A stretch of DNA of 64,000 bases from an uncultured Methanomicrobiales archaeon (GCA_903832665.1 CAILCG010000014.1:398581-462580); one strand, 5' to 3'; positions 17,535 through 29,069 are shown, counted from the first letter of the stretch. The notes: generated from the letters alone by a model not told the origin. Program-made: numbers and translations.

Positions 17535-19584
17535 TTATCTGAATGCCGTTTCAAGCGCTTCGCCGAGTTCCTTAAACCCATAGGGTTTGACGATCACTGC
17601 GGCATACCCAAAGGAACGGAAGTCCACGATCATCGGGTTTGTGGAATACCCGCTCGAGATGATCCCCTTGACCCCGGGATCGAGCGCTGTGAGCCGGGGC
17701 AGGGTCTCCTGGGCACCCATTCCCCCGGGAATCGTGATATCGAGAATCGCCGCATCAAACTGTGCTCCCGCTGCGAGGGCATCCCGGAACAGTTCAACGG
17801 CTGCATCGCCATGATAGGCAACCACCACCTCGTACCCGAGGAACCGGAGCATCTCGCCGGTTGCCGACAGGATCGCCTCCTCATCATCCATCAGGAGAAT
17901 CTTCTTCTTTGAAAGATCCTGCTTCTTGGCCGGGGGTGCGGGTTTCTGGACCGGTTTTGCTACGGCAGGTGCATGCTGTGCCGGCAGGTGCAGGATTATC
18001 TCAGTGCCGGCTTCTCTCCCGCTCCTGACATCGAGCACACCTCCTGACTTCCTTATCATCGATTCGGCCACGGAAAGATCCAGGGCAAAGGATAGGGATG
18101 ATCCGGGCTTGAAGATACTTTCGAGTTCTGCCCGAGGGAGGATCAGTTTTGGCACCTCCAGCAAAATACTGACATAATCGCCCGGCCGGGCTGCCCGTAT
18201 CTCTGCCGTTCCCGCAAGGATATTTTTGGCCGATACGTGAATCGTCCCCCCACCGGTCAGGGAACTGTCGAGGAACAAGAAGAGATCATTGAGCATCAGG
18301 CGCACAAGACCCTCATCCAGCGGCACCCCCCAGAATCGGAAGGAATCGCAAACTCGCAGTTCACCCGGGTGCCACGGACAGAGAGGGTCCCCACATCCCT
18401 GATGAGGCTCACCATATCCGTAGTTTTTCCCTGCAGGGTCGCTTCACCGGAGAAATTCAGGAGTTGATCCGATAATTCGCGGGCCCGGATCAGGCTGTCC
18501 TCGGCGCGATTCAGGCGACCATATCCAGAGTCGGACTCTTTTAACTCCATCCTCGCCAGCTGGATATTTGCCAGCACTGACGAGAGAATATTATTGAAAT
18601 CATGGGCCACCCCCCTCACCATCAGGTTGAGGGACTCCAGTTTCTGCGTCCGCAGGACCTCGTACTCCTTTTTCCGGCTCTCTGCTGCATTCCGGAAGGT
18701 AAGGACTACTCCCACCCGCTGGCCATCGGTGTCAAAAATGGGTTCGGCATAGCTTGCCATCACCAGGGCATTGCCGGAACGGGACTGGACCGGGATATTC
18801 CTAAGACGCTCTCCCGCAGTTCCGGAAGAAGCCAGGGATTGTAAGGATGCAGCAATTTTTCCGGCAACCAAGGCGTCGGTGCCGGCAAATACCTGACCGA
18901 TACCGGTGCCGGTCGCGTCTTCTTCCGACCAGCCGAGCTGCTGCAGGGCGGCTTCATTGATAAGCACGATATTGAGATCCGTATCTGCGGTGATCACTCC
19001 TTCTTCGATCAGAATGGGGTGCACCATTTCATCGTGAATATCGCTATCCAGCGACTCGGTGGCGAGCTTGCGTTCGGTCAGTTCTATGAAATGCAGGAGC
19101 CGCTGGAGTTGCGCATTGGTCTTTCTGAGCTCCGCAGTGCGTCGTGCAATCACCACTTCAAGATGGGCCCGGTATTTTTTGAGTTCGTTGTGTGAAACGG
19201 ATATTTTCTTCTCGGCATCGTGCCGGTACTGTGCCAGTTCCAGTGCGACAATGAGTTCGCGTTCATCCAGGGGCCGGGAGATAAAACCGTACCGGCCGGG
19301 ATGCTGTGCCTGTGCCCGTCTCGCTTCTTCAGGAGAATTCGCGATAAAAATAATTGTATCCTTATGCCGGGCGGAGAGCGGTTCAGCCACGGGAGTGCCC
19401 TCGGGCCTGCCGGGTATCACCAGGTCCATGACAGTGCGGACTTTTCAGCAGACGCATGCTTCACCGGATCTTCCCCGCCAGAGACGATCGCGGCAACGGT
19501 ATAGCCGTTCTTTTTTACCAGGGCAGAAAGCTCAGTTGTCTGTTGGGGATCATCAACAACGATCATCACCGGGAGCCGGGTCAT
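17535..19584 (-). pseudogene. hybrid histidine kinase (REC-PAS-HisKA/HATPase-REC) split by two frameshifts
   Basis: REC N-term 'MTRLPVMIVVDDPQQ' (19417-19584) to 'VIPGRPEG' frame (18296-19429) with 'GVAHDFNNILSSVLANIQLAR'; then 17535-18326 frame with HATPase tail and REC 'KKILLMDDEEAILSATGEMLRFLGYEV'. Confidence 0.8.
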
Positions 19585-19656
19585 AACAATGCTCCCGGAT
19601 TCCATCCCATTCTTCCAAAACACCTTGCCGATCCAAATCTCATATCTCACACCCGT

Positions 19657-20851
19657 TTACTGGTACTTAATCTTCAGCAGTTTCAGGCAGTACTGGTCGA
19701 TCGAATCGATCATTGCTTTCTTTGCCTGTTTGACCTTCTTTTCATCATCCGAGAGGAAGTCATGCGCCACGTACTCAAGCAGGGTCACATAGTAATGCTG
19801 GGGTCCAAATTTTACCTTGATCTCATCCAGGCAGGCCATTGCTTCGTACTGCTTGCCGCTCATCAGCTCAAAGGCAAAATCCAGGAGCACAAGGGCATTG
19901 GGGGGCATGTTCTTCATCAGCGCAAGCTTCCGGAAACGGTAATAGGTCTCGACCCGGGCAGTAATCACCGAGAGTTTCATCCCGTAATAGAGGGGCTCGA
20001 GATCCTCGGGGTACTGCTGGGTCATCTGCTTGACTACCCCCGCAACACCACCGGCATCCCGCTGTTCGAGCTTGAGCTTGTACAGTTCCCGGAGGAAGTA
20101 CATGTCATTTGAGAACCGCTCGATCGCTATACTGAAGTTCTCCCCGGATGTCGCTTTTGCTGTCGCGGGAGGCCTTCTCAAGCCCGATCCTTATGAGCTC
20201 CCGCTCGCTCGGGAACCACTCGATGACCTGCTTGATCATGAACCAGAAGACCTTGTTGATACGTGGATCGTCTACGACATCAAGATCCTTGAGCCGGTTG
20301 ACCGGGGGGTTCAAGCGGATCAACTCGATCATCTGTTCGCGGGCCGAAAGCGCCATCTTGTTCGGCCCCCGGACGGGACCGGCGGGATCCGGCACGGAAC
20401 CCTGCTGGGTGGAGAGAACAAAAAAACAATAGGAGATCGCCGGGCAGATGATCGCATCCACGTTCCGGTGGGGTTTGAGCTGCTCGATCGCTTCGGAATA
20501 TTTCCCGGAATTGATCATCTTCAATCCCAGCATGATGTCATAGATGGTCCGCCCCTTACGCTTGCGCTTGTTGCGTATGGCGTGATCGAAGAGCTTCTCC
20601 ACAAACGGAACTTCGGCAGAGCGTTTGCTGAGATCCAGGACCCGGGCCGTTATAGTATCGATAAACTTGTCATGGAGATCATCGTTGATATCCGGGAGGG
20701 TCTTTTCAAGGGTCGCAATGACGTGCCCGAAAAAAACCGGGATATTGGCATCAATTTTATCAATGTTTTTTTCAATGTAATCAAAAAAATCCCGTTTTAT
20801 CTGGTCGAGCTTAATCCTGACGATCGCATCAGGCTGCCACTCTTGATCCAT
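19657..20851 (-). pseudogene. hypothetical protein, apparently one gene split by a frameshift near 20140-20180
   Basis: 20105-20851 ORF ends '...RIGLEKASRDSKSDIRGELQYSDRAVLK' while 19657-20181 frame continues '...SGENFSIAIERFSNDMYFLRELYKLKLEQRD'. Confidence 0.5.
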
Positions 20852-21059
20852 GCTCTTATTGCACGTTGGAGAGTTATTAAATTTGTTAAAAAATGCAGGA
20901 GTGGGGGCTGGAAGGCTCCGCCGGTAAGAGTGGGGCTGGGATCAGATTGAAAAAACGGATCGTAAAAACGGGGATTAAAACCGGAAATTGCGCCGTTTGA
21001 TCTTCCCGGACACAAATGTTAATCCCTGTTCCGGCCAAACATCAGGACGAGAAACACCC

Positions 21060-22712
21060 ATGCTCTTTATGGATTTTGCAAAGACCTGCGAGAAACTTGA
21101 GGGCATCTCCGGCCGGCTGGATATGATCGATCTCATCAGCACGGTCCTGCCCACCTTATCTCCCGAAGAGTTACCCGTCTTTGTCCGGCTTGTGAGGGGG
21201 AGAATTTTTCCTGACTGGAGTTCCCAGAAACTCGGGATCGGGCCAAACCTCCTGTATGAGGCCATCGGGTACATGGCGGGCATAAAAAAAGAGCAGGTGA
21301 TCGAGAAGATCAACCAGACCGGTGATATCGGGCAGGCGGTTGAGGATCTCCTGGGAGAGAAGTCGATGACCACCTTCTTCCACGAGGACCTTGACCTTGT
21401 CCGGGTTGACCGGGAACTCGTTGCCATCGCGGCAATGGAAGGGAAAAAGTCCCAGCGGGAGAAACTCCTCGCGGTCCGCAGGCTGCTGGGCAATGCCCAT
21501 CCCCTCGAGGGCAGGTATCTCGCCCGGATCATGCTCGAAGAGCTCCGCATCGGCGTAGGGGAAGGGAGCGTGAGGGATGCGATGGCAAAAGCCTTTGCCG
21601 TTGACTCAGCTCTTGTCGAACACGCGATGCAGGCATTGAACGATTCCGGTGAAGTGGCCCGCCTGGCAAAGATCGGTCCCGAGGCGCTCAGGGAGGTCCA
21701 GATCACCCCCTTCCACCCGGTGCGGATGATGCTTGCCCAGCAGGGTTCGATTGCTGATATGATAGAGGAGCATGGTGCGATTGCCGCAGAGTACAAGTAC
21801 GATGGCTCGCGGTTCCAGTTCCACAAGAAAGGCAACTGGGCCCGCCTGTACTCGCGCCGGCTTGAAGATGTGACCGGGGCATTGCCGGACGTGATCCAGC
21901 AGCTGCTCGGTGCAACAGACCATGATGTGATCCTTGACGGAGAAGTCATTGCGATCAAGGATGGCAAGCCCATGCCGTTCCAGTCGGTACTCCGCCGGTT
22001 CCGGCGCCGCCATGATGTGGCCGAGGCTACCGAGGCGATCGAGCTCGTACCGAATGTCTTTGATATTCTCTGGCTCGATGGCGAGACCATGATTGACCTT
22101 CCGCTCACCGAACGCAGAAAAAGGCTCGAGAGCGTGCTGACGATGTACATCGCCCCTCAGGTGGTGAGCGGTGATGCTGCTGAGATCGAGAAGACGTACA
22201 CCGATGCACTCGCCGCCGGGCATGAAGGCATCATGATCAAGGTGCCCACATCCCCCTATTCACCGGGCCAGCGGGGGAAGAACTGGATCAAGATCAAGCC
22301 CGAAGTGGACACGCTCGATCTTGCGGTGATCGGCGCCGAGTGGGGCGAAGGGAAGAGGGCACACGCGTACGGTTCGTTCCTTGTGGCGTGCCAGGATGAA
22401 GGGAAACTCATACCTCTGAGCAGGGTTGCCACGGGCTTTTCCGATGAACAGCTGGCGGAAGTCTACGGGTTGCTCAAGGATACCGTGATTGCAAAGAGCG
22501 GAAAGGAAGTGACGTTCGAGCCGTCGCTGGTCTTTGAGGTGGGATATGCGGAGCTGCAGGCCAGTACTAATTACGATGCCGGCTTTGCCCTGCGATTCCC
22601 CCGGTTCATCCGTCTCCGGGATGACAAGGATCTCACCGATATCGAGACGCTCGACAGTATCCGGGGCCGGTACAAACGACAGGCGAATTCCGCCCAGGCC
22701 TACAAGGCCTAA
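21060..22712 (+). CDS. lig: ATP-dependent DNA ligase (archaeal)
   Basis: Adenylation motif '[14 protein letters not shown]', 'LDGEVIAI', '[45 protein letters not shown]'. Confidence 0.95.
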   Translation: MLFMDFAKTCEKLEGISGRLDMIDLISTVLPTLSPEELPVFVRLVRGRIFPDWSSQKLGIGPNLLYEAIGYMAGIKKEQVIEKINQTGDIGQAVEDLLGEKSMTTFFHEDLDLVRVDRELVAIAAMEGKKSQREKLLAVRRLLGNAHPLEGRYLARIMLEELRIGVGEGSVRDAMAKAFAVDSALVEHAMQALNDSGEVARLAKIGPEALREVQITPFHPVRMMLAQQGSIADMIEEHGAIAAEYKYDGSRFQFHKKGNWARLYSRRLEDVTGALPDVIQQLLGATDHDVILDGEVIAIKDGKPMPFQSVLRRFRRRHDVAEATEAIELVPNVFDILWLDGETMIDLPLTERRKRLESVLTMYIAPQVVSGDAAEIEKTYTDALAAGHEGIMIKVPTSPYSPGQRGKNWIKIKPEVDTLDLAVIGAEWGEGKRAHAYGSFLVACQDEGKLIPLSRVATGFSDEQLAEVYGLLKDTVIAKSGKEVTFEPSLVFEVGYAELQASTNYDAGFALRFPRFIRLRDDKDLTDIETLDSIRGRYKRQANSAQAYKA

Positions 22713-23848
22713 AAGAGTGTCCGCTGGGTTTTGAGTTCCGGGATCAGTGTGCTGTGCCCGAGCCACGCTCCCGAGTCGAGCCGGGCGGAGACTTCGGTGA
22801 CTGCACTATCGAGGGTCGGGCAGACCACGGACGGGGCATGCATGGCCTTCCGGGTTGCTTCCCGGATCACCCATGTGCCAAGCGGGGCCCAGTACTCGCT
22901 GGATACATTCCGGACAATGATCACCCGGGCGCAGCGCCGTACACTTTTGAGATACTCACAGGCAGCAAGCCTCGCCGAGTAGTACGCCCCCGAGATGGGG
23001 GAGTAGCCTTTCTTGGTCAGGCCCTCCCGGTCCTGCACGATCACGGCTTCATCACCGGCCCAGAGCGTCTGTTTCCCCCAGCACTCGATCATCTCGTACT
23101 TCCAGTCGCCCGGAACAAGGATGCAGAGGATCCGGTTCCCGTAACACTCACCGTCAAAGAGGCGGATCTCGTCGAGTGGGGGATACCGGGCAATCTCCCG
23201 CTTCATCTGGATCGACAGGGTGTCGTCAACGGCCGTGATGGCCCAGCGGGTGGGAACGAACTTCCGCCGTTTGCCAAGCTGCCCGGCCGTCATCAGCTTG
23301 GTGATCTGGTACACATCGATTGCCGAATCCATCAGCGCCACGCAGGCATCGGTCGCAGTCACGTCCGTATCGGAGGTGACCCGGTCCACCGCACGCTCCA
23401 CCCGGGCACTGCCGATCACATCCATATGTCTGACCGGGCCGGTCAGGCCCACCGGGGCAACCGTCCCATCGAAGTTCAGGCTGAACGCAACCGGTTTGGT
23501 AAAGAGCACATCCACGTCGAGCGGGATGGTGGAGAGGGCGATCTCCTGCAGGTTCCCGGCCACAGCCTCCAGCCCGGAATTTCCCCGGATGGTGCGGGCA
23601 CGGATCCCTACGATGTCTTCCATGCCGAGATTCTGCCGGATCCACTCCGGGGGATTGTCGGAATCATTGATCAGCAGGGGTCCGCCCTGAATATCCGGAT
23701 AGCCGTAACTCCCGATGAAGACTGAGGGAGAACTGCCCTGGTAATCCATGCTTGTCTTAATAGAACTCTGGGCATGGAAGCGGCTCATGATGGGGCAGCG
23801 GGAGAGACCGCACAGGCCTTTACCCTTGCATTCTGCGCACCGCATCAT
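22709..23848 (-). CDS. nreA: Nre family DNA repair protein with C-terminal PIP-box-like end
   Basis: N-terminal Cys cluster '[17 protein letters not shown]', '[19 protein letters not shown]', '[12 protein letters not shown]', C-terminal 'KTQRTLF'. Confidence 0.85.
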   Translation of the reverse strand: MMRCAECKGKGLCGLSRCPIMSRFHAQSSIKTSMDYQGSSPSVFIGSYGYPDIQGGPLLINDSDNPPEWIRQNLGMEDIVGIRARTIRGNSGLEAVAGNLQEIALSTIPLDVDVLFTKPVAFSLNFDGTVAPVGLTGPVRHMDVIGSARVERAVDRVTSDTDVTATDACVALMDSAIDVYQITKLMTAGQLGKRRKFVPTRWAITAVDDTLSIQMKREIARYPPLDEIRLFDGECYGNRILCILVPGDWKYEMIECWGKQTLWAGDEAVIVQDREGLTKKGYSPISGAYYSARLAACEYLKSVRRCARVIIVRNVSSEYWAPLGTWVIREATRKAMHAPSVVCPTLDSAVTEVSARLDSGAWLGHSTLIPELKTQRTLF

Positions 23849-23909
23849 GCCGGCGCCACCCGGTCAGGGAAGGTGATTGCCCTCCCATCGGTACTCCTGG
23901 CAGAGGTAC

Positions 23910-24179
23910 TCATGGTGAGAGCTGCTGGATCTCGATGGTTTTGAGAACCCGGTTATCGGGATCGATGAAGGAGACACGCCATCCCACATCATACCGGGCC
24001 CCGCATTCCGGGCAGATCAGGATCACCCGGAACATCTCCCGGGTATCCTTGATGGGACGATCCTTGTGGTCAATGACAGAAATAAAGGAGGTGTGAAATC
24101 CGTACGTGTAGGCGCATGAGGGGCATACGCGGATCTCATCCGTGGGCTTGAGGGTGACGATATCCTTTGGTTCCGGCAT
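23910..24179 (-). CDS. small zinc-ribbon-like protein
   Basis: CxxC pairs 'VCPSCAYTYGFHT' and 'ICPECGARYDVGW'. Confidence 0.65.
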   Translation of the reverse strand: MPEPKDIVTLKPTDEIRVCPSCAYTYGFHTSFISVIDHKDRPIKDTREMFRVILICPECGARYDVGWRVSFIDPDNRVLKTIEIQQLSP

Positions 24180-24191
24180 AAAATTCCCTGA

Positions 24192-25322
24192 TCAGATCTT
24201 TTTTGCAGCTGTTCCCGATGAAGGTTTGCCGCGGCTGGCAATATCGCAGATGATGGCGGCAGCATTTTTCTTCCCATTGATGGCGGTATGCACTTCGCGG
24301 AAGGGCCGGGGAGTCAGCGCTACGGTCTCACGGATCTTCTTCTCCAGGGTTTCCTGGGTGACGAGACGCCCGTCAATGCTGATGCCTGCCCCGAGATCAA
24401 CGATCTTTTTTGCGTTGTTCTGCTGCTCGGGGTGGCCGGGATCCATGATGATCAGAACGGGTTTTTCAAAGAGCAGGGCTTCGTGCAGGGTTGTGAGGCC
24501 CCCATGCACAATCGCGATCCGGGTCCGGGCAAGGTGCTCGTAAATATTGGGAACATAGCCGTGTGAGATAAAATTCCCCGAAGTGTCCGGGAGATCCTTT
24601 CCGGTGTAAAATACATCGAAACAGAGATCTTTTCGCTTGTCGGCAATGGCCTTGAGCATCTGGTACATCGGGAGTTTGTACGGTTCTCCCCCAAAACTGG
24701 CAAAGAACGTCTTCCTGGCATACGTGTACCGGGCGGGATCGAAATCGTAAAACGGGCCGGTGAACGAGTACCGCCCCTCTTCTCCTTCCGGGACCACAAT
24801 ATTGTATTCGCTGACCGTATCGGGTGCGGGATAATCGGGGATGATCACCTGGTTGGCAATCCGGATGTACCGCCGTATCAGGAAATTGAGAGTATTCCAG
24901 ACTGGATTTGTCTCCCCGCCCGGCCCATTGAAGTGATTCTGGTTAGTGACAAAGACTACCGGGACATTTTGTAATCGTGCGGCAAGGACACCGGCGTACA
25001 TCGTGTCGCAGACAACGCAGTCAAACTGGTGTTCGATAATCAGGCTTCGGACGCTCAGGCCGGAACGGATCATATCGAGCAGGATAAATTTCGAATACCA
25101 GAGCGTCTTTTTGAGACTGAAAAACCCATTTTCTCCTTCAAGGCAAACTTCCCGGGGCGTGGTATGGACATGCGTGCACCCGTGCTGTTTCATGAATTCG
25201 CAGGATTTGCCATACCCGGCAAAATGGACCGTGTGTCCCTCCTGCTGCAGGTAATGCCCGAGATGGAGACACCGGGATGCGTGCCCGAGTCCTTCACCAC
25301 AAACAACAAAGAGAATTTTCAT
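24192..25322 (-). CDS. glycosyltransferase (MurG/UGT-like)
   Basis: 'MKILFVVCGEGLGHASRCLHLGHYLQQEGHTVHFAGYG', 'IVHGGLTTLHEALLFEKPVLIIMDPGHPEQQNNAKKIVDLGAGI'. Confidence 0.85.
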   Translation of the reverse strand: MKILFVVCGEGLGHASRCLHLGHYLQQEGHTVHFAGYGKSCEFMKQHGCTHVHTTPREVCLEGENGFFSLKKTLWYSKFILLDMIRSGLSVRSLIIEHQFDCVVCDTMYAGVLAARLQNVPVVFVTNQNHFNGPGGETNPVWNTLNFLIRRYIRIANQVIIPDYPAPDTVSEYNIVVPEGEEGRYSFTGPFYDFDPARYTYARKTFFASFGGEPYKLPMYQMLKAIADKRKDLCFDVFYTGKDLPDTSGNFISHGYVPNIYEHLARTRIAIVHGGLTTLHEALLFEKPVLIIMDPGHPEQQNNAKKIVDLGAGISIDGRLVTQETLEKKIRETVALTPRPFREVHTAINGKKNAAAIICDIASRGKPSSGTAAKKI

Positions 25323-25501
25323 TAAAACCTTCCGGAACCTGGGGGAAATACGCCGATTTATGATAGTAGTTTTGGAAGTCTGCTCATTAAAAGTGATTGA
25401 CTTGATAGCAGTCATAAAAAAAACAGGGTCCCTGACAAAAACTCTGGTCTTATCCGGCACCGCCATAGTCATTTATACCAGCGGGCAGATACCGTTGGTT
25501 T

Positions 25502-25756
25502 ATGAACGGTGCGGATCTTATCCAGATAATCTCGGTCCTGATCGAAGTTGTCATCACGGCCGGGGGAGTCTTTATGGCGGTAAAGCGAGAGAAAACATTC
25601 GGCTGGGCAATCGCCGCCACGTTTGCCCTCTTTGTGATCTTCGATCTCTCCCGGATGGGAATTATTCCCTTCCTTGCCGGGATTGACACATTCCTTTTCC
25701 TGGGGGCAAATATCGCCATGCTCATCGCGGTATGGCTGATGATCAGGGAAAAGTAA
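25502..25756 (+). CDS. small membrane protein
   Basis: 84 aa, 2-3 predicted TM segments. Confidence 0.5.
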   Translation: MNGADLIQIISVLIEVVITAGGVFMAVKREKTFGWAIAATFALFVIFDLSRMGIIPFLAGIDTFLFLGANIAMLIAVWLMIREK

Positions 25757-25930
25757 ACCGGATTTATTCTTTTTTTTAATTCTCTAAAAAACCATTTTCA
25801 ACCGGGTCTTCGTTTTTCCGCATTACGGGGAGGATGAATAATCGCTCCAGCACATCCACAGAGAGGAATTACCGGAATTACGCTATCAGGCTGGATGGGG
25901 TGAAAGGGAAAAAAGAGAAGGAAAGGAATG

Positions 25931-26098
25931 TTACTTTTCCACTTTGCGGATCTTCATCCACATGTCCTTGTCCAGTGACTCAATCTTATGAGCATCGTGG
26001 GCATGCTTTACGATCTTGTTGTCCAGTTCCTGCACATTGGCTGCGGGTGCTTCAAACGGGCAGTCCATTCCGATGTCTTTGCACTTGAACGATACCAT
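25931..26098 (-). CDS. DUF1059-type small protein
   Basis: Hand translation MVSFKCKDIGMDCPFEAPAANVQELDNKIVKHAHDAHKIESLDKDMWMKIRKVEK; below ORF-track cutoff. Confidence 0.75.
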   Translation of the reverse strand: MVSFKCKDIGMDCPFEAPAANVQELDNKIVKHAHDAHKIESLDKDMWMKIRKVEK

Positions 26099-26239
26099 GG
26101 TTTTTCACCAGCGGGCCTTATGATGAACGCTCTATATATACCTTTTAATACATTTCAAAACCGGAAACATCAATCGCCACGTCACAATATCAGACATGGG
26201 GATTCCCTGCGGGGACACGAGAAAAAAATCTTCCTAATA

Positions 26240-27580
26240 CTACCTTCCGGATCCCGGATCACTCAGGACGTGGTGATTCGATTTGTTTTTCCGGAAGGCG
26301 TCCATGGTCTCCCTGATACGGCGCCCCAGCCAGCGTTCATCAAACTCAGAGGGATAGACAAATTTTACCTGGCTGGATACCTCCCAGTCGCCCCAGGATT
26401 TTTGATCCGCAACCCGTGAGAACAGGGGAGTCCCCGGAAGAGGGAGGGGTATGGTAAACCAGGCTTCATCGAGAGGGAGTGACAGGGTCAGGGCAAAGGT
26501 TTTCTCTATCGTCTCGTCCGGATAGCCGACCATGAAAAATCCGGCTGTGCCAATCCCTGCATGGGAGAAGAGACGGACTGCCCGGACTCCCGCCTCCACC
26601 GTGACGCGTTTGTTCATGAGCCGGAGGGTTTCATTACTCCCGGATTCAAGGCCCAGGTACACCCGGATACAACCAGCCTCTTTCATCAGGGTGACCAGTT
26701 CTGGCGTGAGCTTGTCAACCCGCGAGAGGCAGGTCCAGCGGGTCGGTACGTTTCTCTGGCACATTTCATGACAAAATTCCGCCAGGTACTCACTATCGAG
26801 AGTGAAACAATCGTCGGCAATCCAGAGACAATCATAGCCCAGGGAAATGATCTCGTCGATCTCAAAAAACACCTTCTCCAGCGGGGGTTTCCTGAACAGA
26901 TCCCCCCACACGGGTTTTGAACAGAAATCGCAGGAGAACGGGCAGCCCCGCGTGACGAGCAGGGTTGTCTGTTTGAGACCGGTGTTCTGTTCCATGACTG
27001 TCTGGTACCGGGAGTGATCGAATCCCGAGCGGTCCGGGAGGGGAAGCCGGTCAAGAATTTCTGAAGAGTGATGGACGGGGGGCGTACACGTGAGACTGCC
27101 ACCCCGGTTCCGGTACAACCCCGGGTAGGACGCGAGATCCAGCGGGGCCAGGTCACCCGGGGTACTGCCGGTTGTCAGGTAATCGTGACAGAAACGCGGG
27201 AAGGTCAGGTCGCTTTCACCGCAGAAGGCCACATCAAACTGTTCTGCAAACATCGCGGGATTCACCGTAGGGAGGGGGCCCCCGGCAACAAAGAGTGTCC
27301 CGGGCAATCGTTCCCGCAGTTCCCGGAGCAGGTCAAACGCATTCCTGCTCATAGTGACCATAATGGAGATGCCGATGATCGCGGGTCGGGATGTCACCAT
27401 CCGGTCAACCGCTTCATCAAAAGTGAACGTGCAGTCCTCAACCGTGACCGGGACACCGAGTTCCCTGAGCTGGCTGGCGAGGTACGCAATCCCCAGCGGG
27501 GGAAAGAGCTTCTCGACCGGGTCCCTGCTCCGGAAGTACGGGTACACCAGGGCAACACCCGGCCCGGATGTCGGGGTCAT
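26240..27580 (-). CDS. B12-binding domain radical SAM protein
   Basis: 'PPLGIAYLASQLRELG', 'VTRGCPFSCDFCSKPVWG' (CxxxCxxC), 'RVYLGLESGSNETLRLMNK'. Confidence 0.9.
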   Translation of the reverse strand: MTPTSGPGVALVYPYFRSRDPVEKLFPPLGIAYLASQLRELGVPVTVEDCTFTFDEAVDRMVTSRPAIIGISIMVTMSRNAFDLLRELRERLPGTLFVAGGPLPTVNPAMFAEQFDVAFCGESDLTFPRFCHDYLTTGSTPGDLAPLDLASYPGLYRNRGGSLTCTPPVHHSSEILDRLPLPDRSGFDHSRYQTVMEQNTGLKQTTLLVTRGCPFSCDFCSKPVWGDLFRKPPLEKVFFEIDEIISLGYDCLWIADDCFTLDSEYLAEFCHEMCQRNVPTRWTCLSRVDKLTPELVTLMKEAGCIRVYLGLESGSNETLRLMNKRVTVEAGVRAVRLFSHAGIGTAGFFMVGYPDETIEKTFALTLSLPLDEAWFTIPLPLPGTPLFSRVADQKSWGDWEVSSQVKFVYPSEFDERWLGRRIRETMDAFRKNKSNHHVLSDPGSGR

Positions 27581-28383
27581 GTCCCCTCACCCGAAGCAAA
27601 GCCAATATGGTACCGCACTTCGGGGTATCGCTTCGAATCTCCAGAGGGGCCTACTTCAATACAAAAACCTGCCCAGCAGAGATCCCCTGTATATTCCCGG
27701 CCCCGGAAGACCGTTAAAGGCACATGCGGGGGAACGATGGGCGGGTCCAGAAAGAACCGGATCGCATGCACGGGATCTATCAATGAAACGGGCAGGTTGC
27801 CAGACCCTACCGGTTCCCACCCGGGGGGAGGGGGAGCAGGTTTCCCGTCCCACCCGTGCGTGAACCATGCGGCACTGAGCTCATTTAACAAGCAGAGGTG
27901 CCCGCCGGTCTTTGACAGGATGTCGCTTTCGACCGCTACATCCACACCATGCCCCTTCACCCGGTAGGTGAAGGTCACCTTCCCCAAGGGGGGTATCATC
28001 TCAAAGGACGGGTGTATCCCAAACAGTCTTCTGAGGGGGAGCAGGGGCAGCATAACCAAATTCTGGAGCCGGGGAAACCGCATGTACGCGCTGATACCCA
28101 TCTCGATCCAGCTAGTGAGAAGAGGGGACAGTTCCTCCCGCAGGCGCCATTTCATGCAGGTATCAATGGTAAAGGTCCGCCGGAAGATTTCCGTATCCTG
28201 GTAATCAGTCCAGGACCGGGAAAAGAAGGTACATTCCTCCTGCCGTAGCGCCACACTCCCGATACCCATGCCCTCACCGGTCAGGTTGCAGTCCCCGTAC
28301 CAGACCAGCAGGCCACGCGCCAGGCTCTTGCTGATTCCCTCTCCTGAATAATCTGCCGCGGGTACAATACGGAGTTTATCCAT
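27577..28383 (-). CDS. hypothetical protein, translationally coupled partner of radical SAM gene
   Basis: 'MDKLRIVPAADYSGEGISKSLARGLLVWYGDCNLTGEGMGIGSVALRQEECTFFSRSW...'; ATGA overlap at 27577-27580; start could be 28401. Confidence 0.7.
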   Translation of the reverse strand: MDKLRIVPAADYSGEGISKSLARGLLVWYGDCNLTGEGMGIGSVALRQEECTFFSRSWTDYQDTEIFRRTFTIDTCMKWRLREELSPLLTSWIEMGISAYMRFPRLQNLVMLPLLPLRRLFGIHPSFEMIPPLGKVTFTYRVKGHGVDVAVESDILSKTGGHLCLLNELSAAWFTHGWDGKPAPPPPGWEPVGSGNLPVSLIDPVHAIRFFLDPPIVPPHVPLTVFRGREYTGDLCWAGFCIEVGPSGDSKRYPEVRYHIGFASGEGT

Positions 28384-28540
28384 GCTCTCTATGGAGAACA
28401 TTTGATCATGCACATTATATACCCCCGTATGAGACAAACACGTTTCATATCGCGGGACGATTACCATGCAATACCGGGAAAGTTGACAGATTTTTAAAAG
28501 AACTTCCCGTAGTGCGTAAAAAATTTTAGAAAGAAAAAGA

Positions 28541-28614
28541 TGGGCCCGCTGAGATTCGAACTCAGGACCTCCGCCATGTCAAGGCGACGTCATAGCCAAC
28601 TAGACCACGAGCCC
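28541..28614 (-). tRNA. tRNA-Val (anticodon GAC)
   Basis: Reverse strand GGGCTCGTGGTCTAGTTGGCTATGACGTCGCCTTGACATGGCGGAGGTCCTGAGTTCGAATCTCAGCGGGCCCA; acceptor stem pairs, anticodon loop TTGACAT, GTTCGAATC T-loop. Confidence 0.92.
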
Positions 28615-28751
28615 TCGTAAGTCTGATACCCCATAACATCTGTGCTAGTATTATTAAAAATTAGTGTACGGAATGGTCAAAACCGGGCCTCGTACGGGTG
28701 CCCGGGACCTTTAATACGCACACCCGCATACGATTAAACCGGTGAAATGGT

Positions 28752-29069
28752 ATGTCCGATGACACTGGCACTAAAACACAACTCTTCGTGTATGAGCAGG
28801 AAGCAAGCCGCATGGAGCTGCTCATCCGCATCCTCTACTGGATCCTGATTGGTATCGTCCTCTGGGTGTATGGCATGATCGCGTTCATCTGCCTGTTCGT
28901 CCAGTGGTTCCATGTCCTGATTCTCGGCAGCAGGAACGAGTGGCTCTCGAACTTTGCCAAGGGGTATCTCGAATACCTGGTGAACGTGATGGGGTACACC
29001 TACATCATGACCGACAAGCGCCCGGACATCTTCCCGGTTGCCGTAAAGATATTTGAAGAAAAATCCTGA
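28752..29069 (+). CDS. DUF4389-like membrane protein
   Basis: 'RILYWILIGIVLWVYGMIAFICLFVQWFHVLILGSRNEWLSNFAKGYLEYLVNVMGYTYIMTDKRP'. Confidence 0.7.
   Translation: MSDDTGTKTQLFVYEQEASRMELLIRILYWILIGIVLWVYGMIAFICLFVQWFHVLILGSRNEWLSNFAKGYLEYLVNVMGYTYIMTDKRPDIFPVAVKIFEEKS

Noticed and set aside
20030-20950. 306 aa plus-strand ORF
   Set aside because: Antisense to the split hypothetical 19657-20851; composition typical of shadow ORF
20975-22150. 391 aa minus-strand ORF
   Set aside because: Antisense to DNA ligase; Ser/Arg-rich shadow translation
22754-23725. 323 aa plus-strand ORF
   Set aside because: Antisense to NreA
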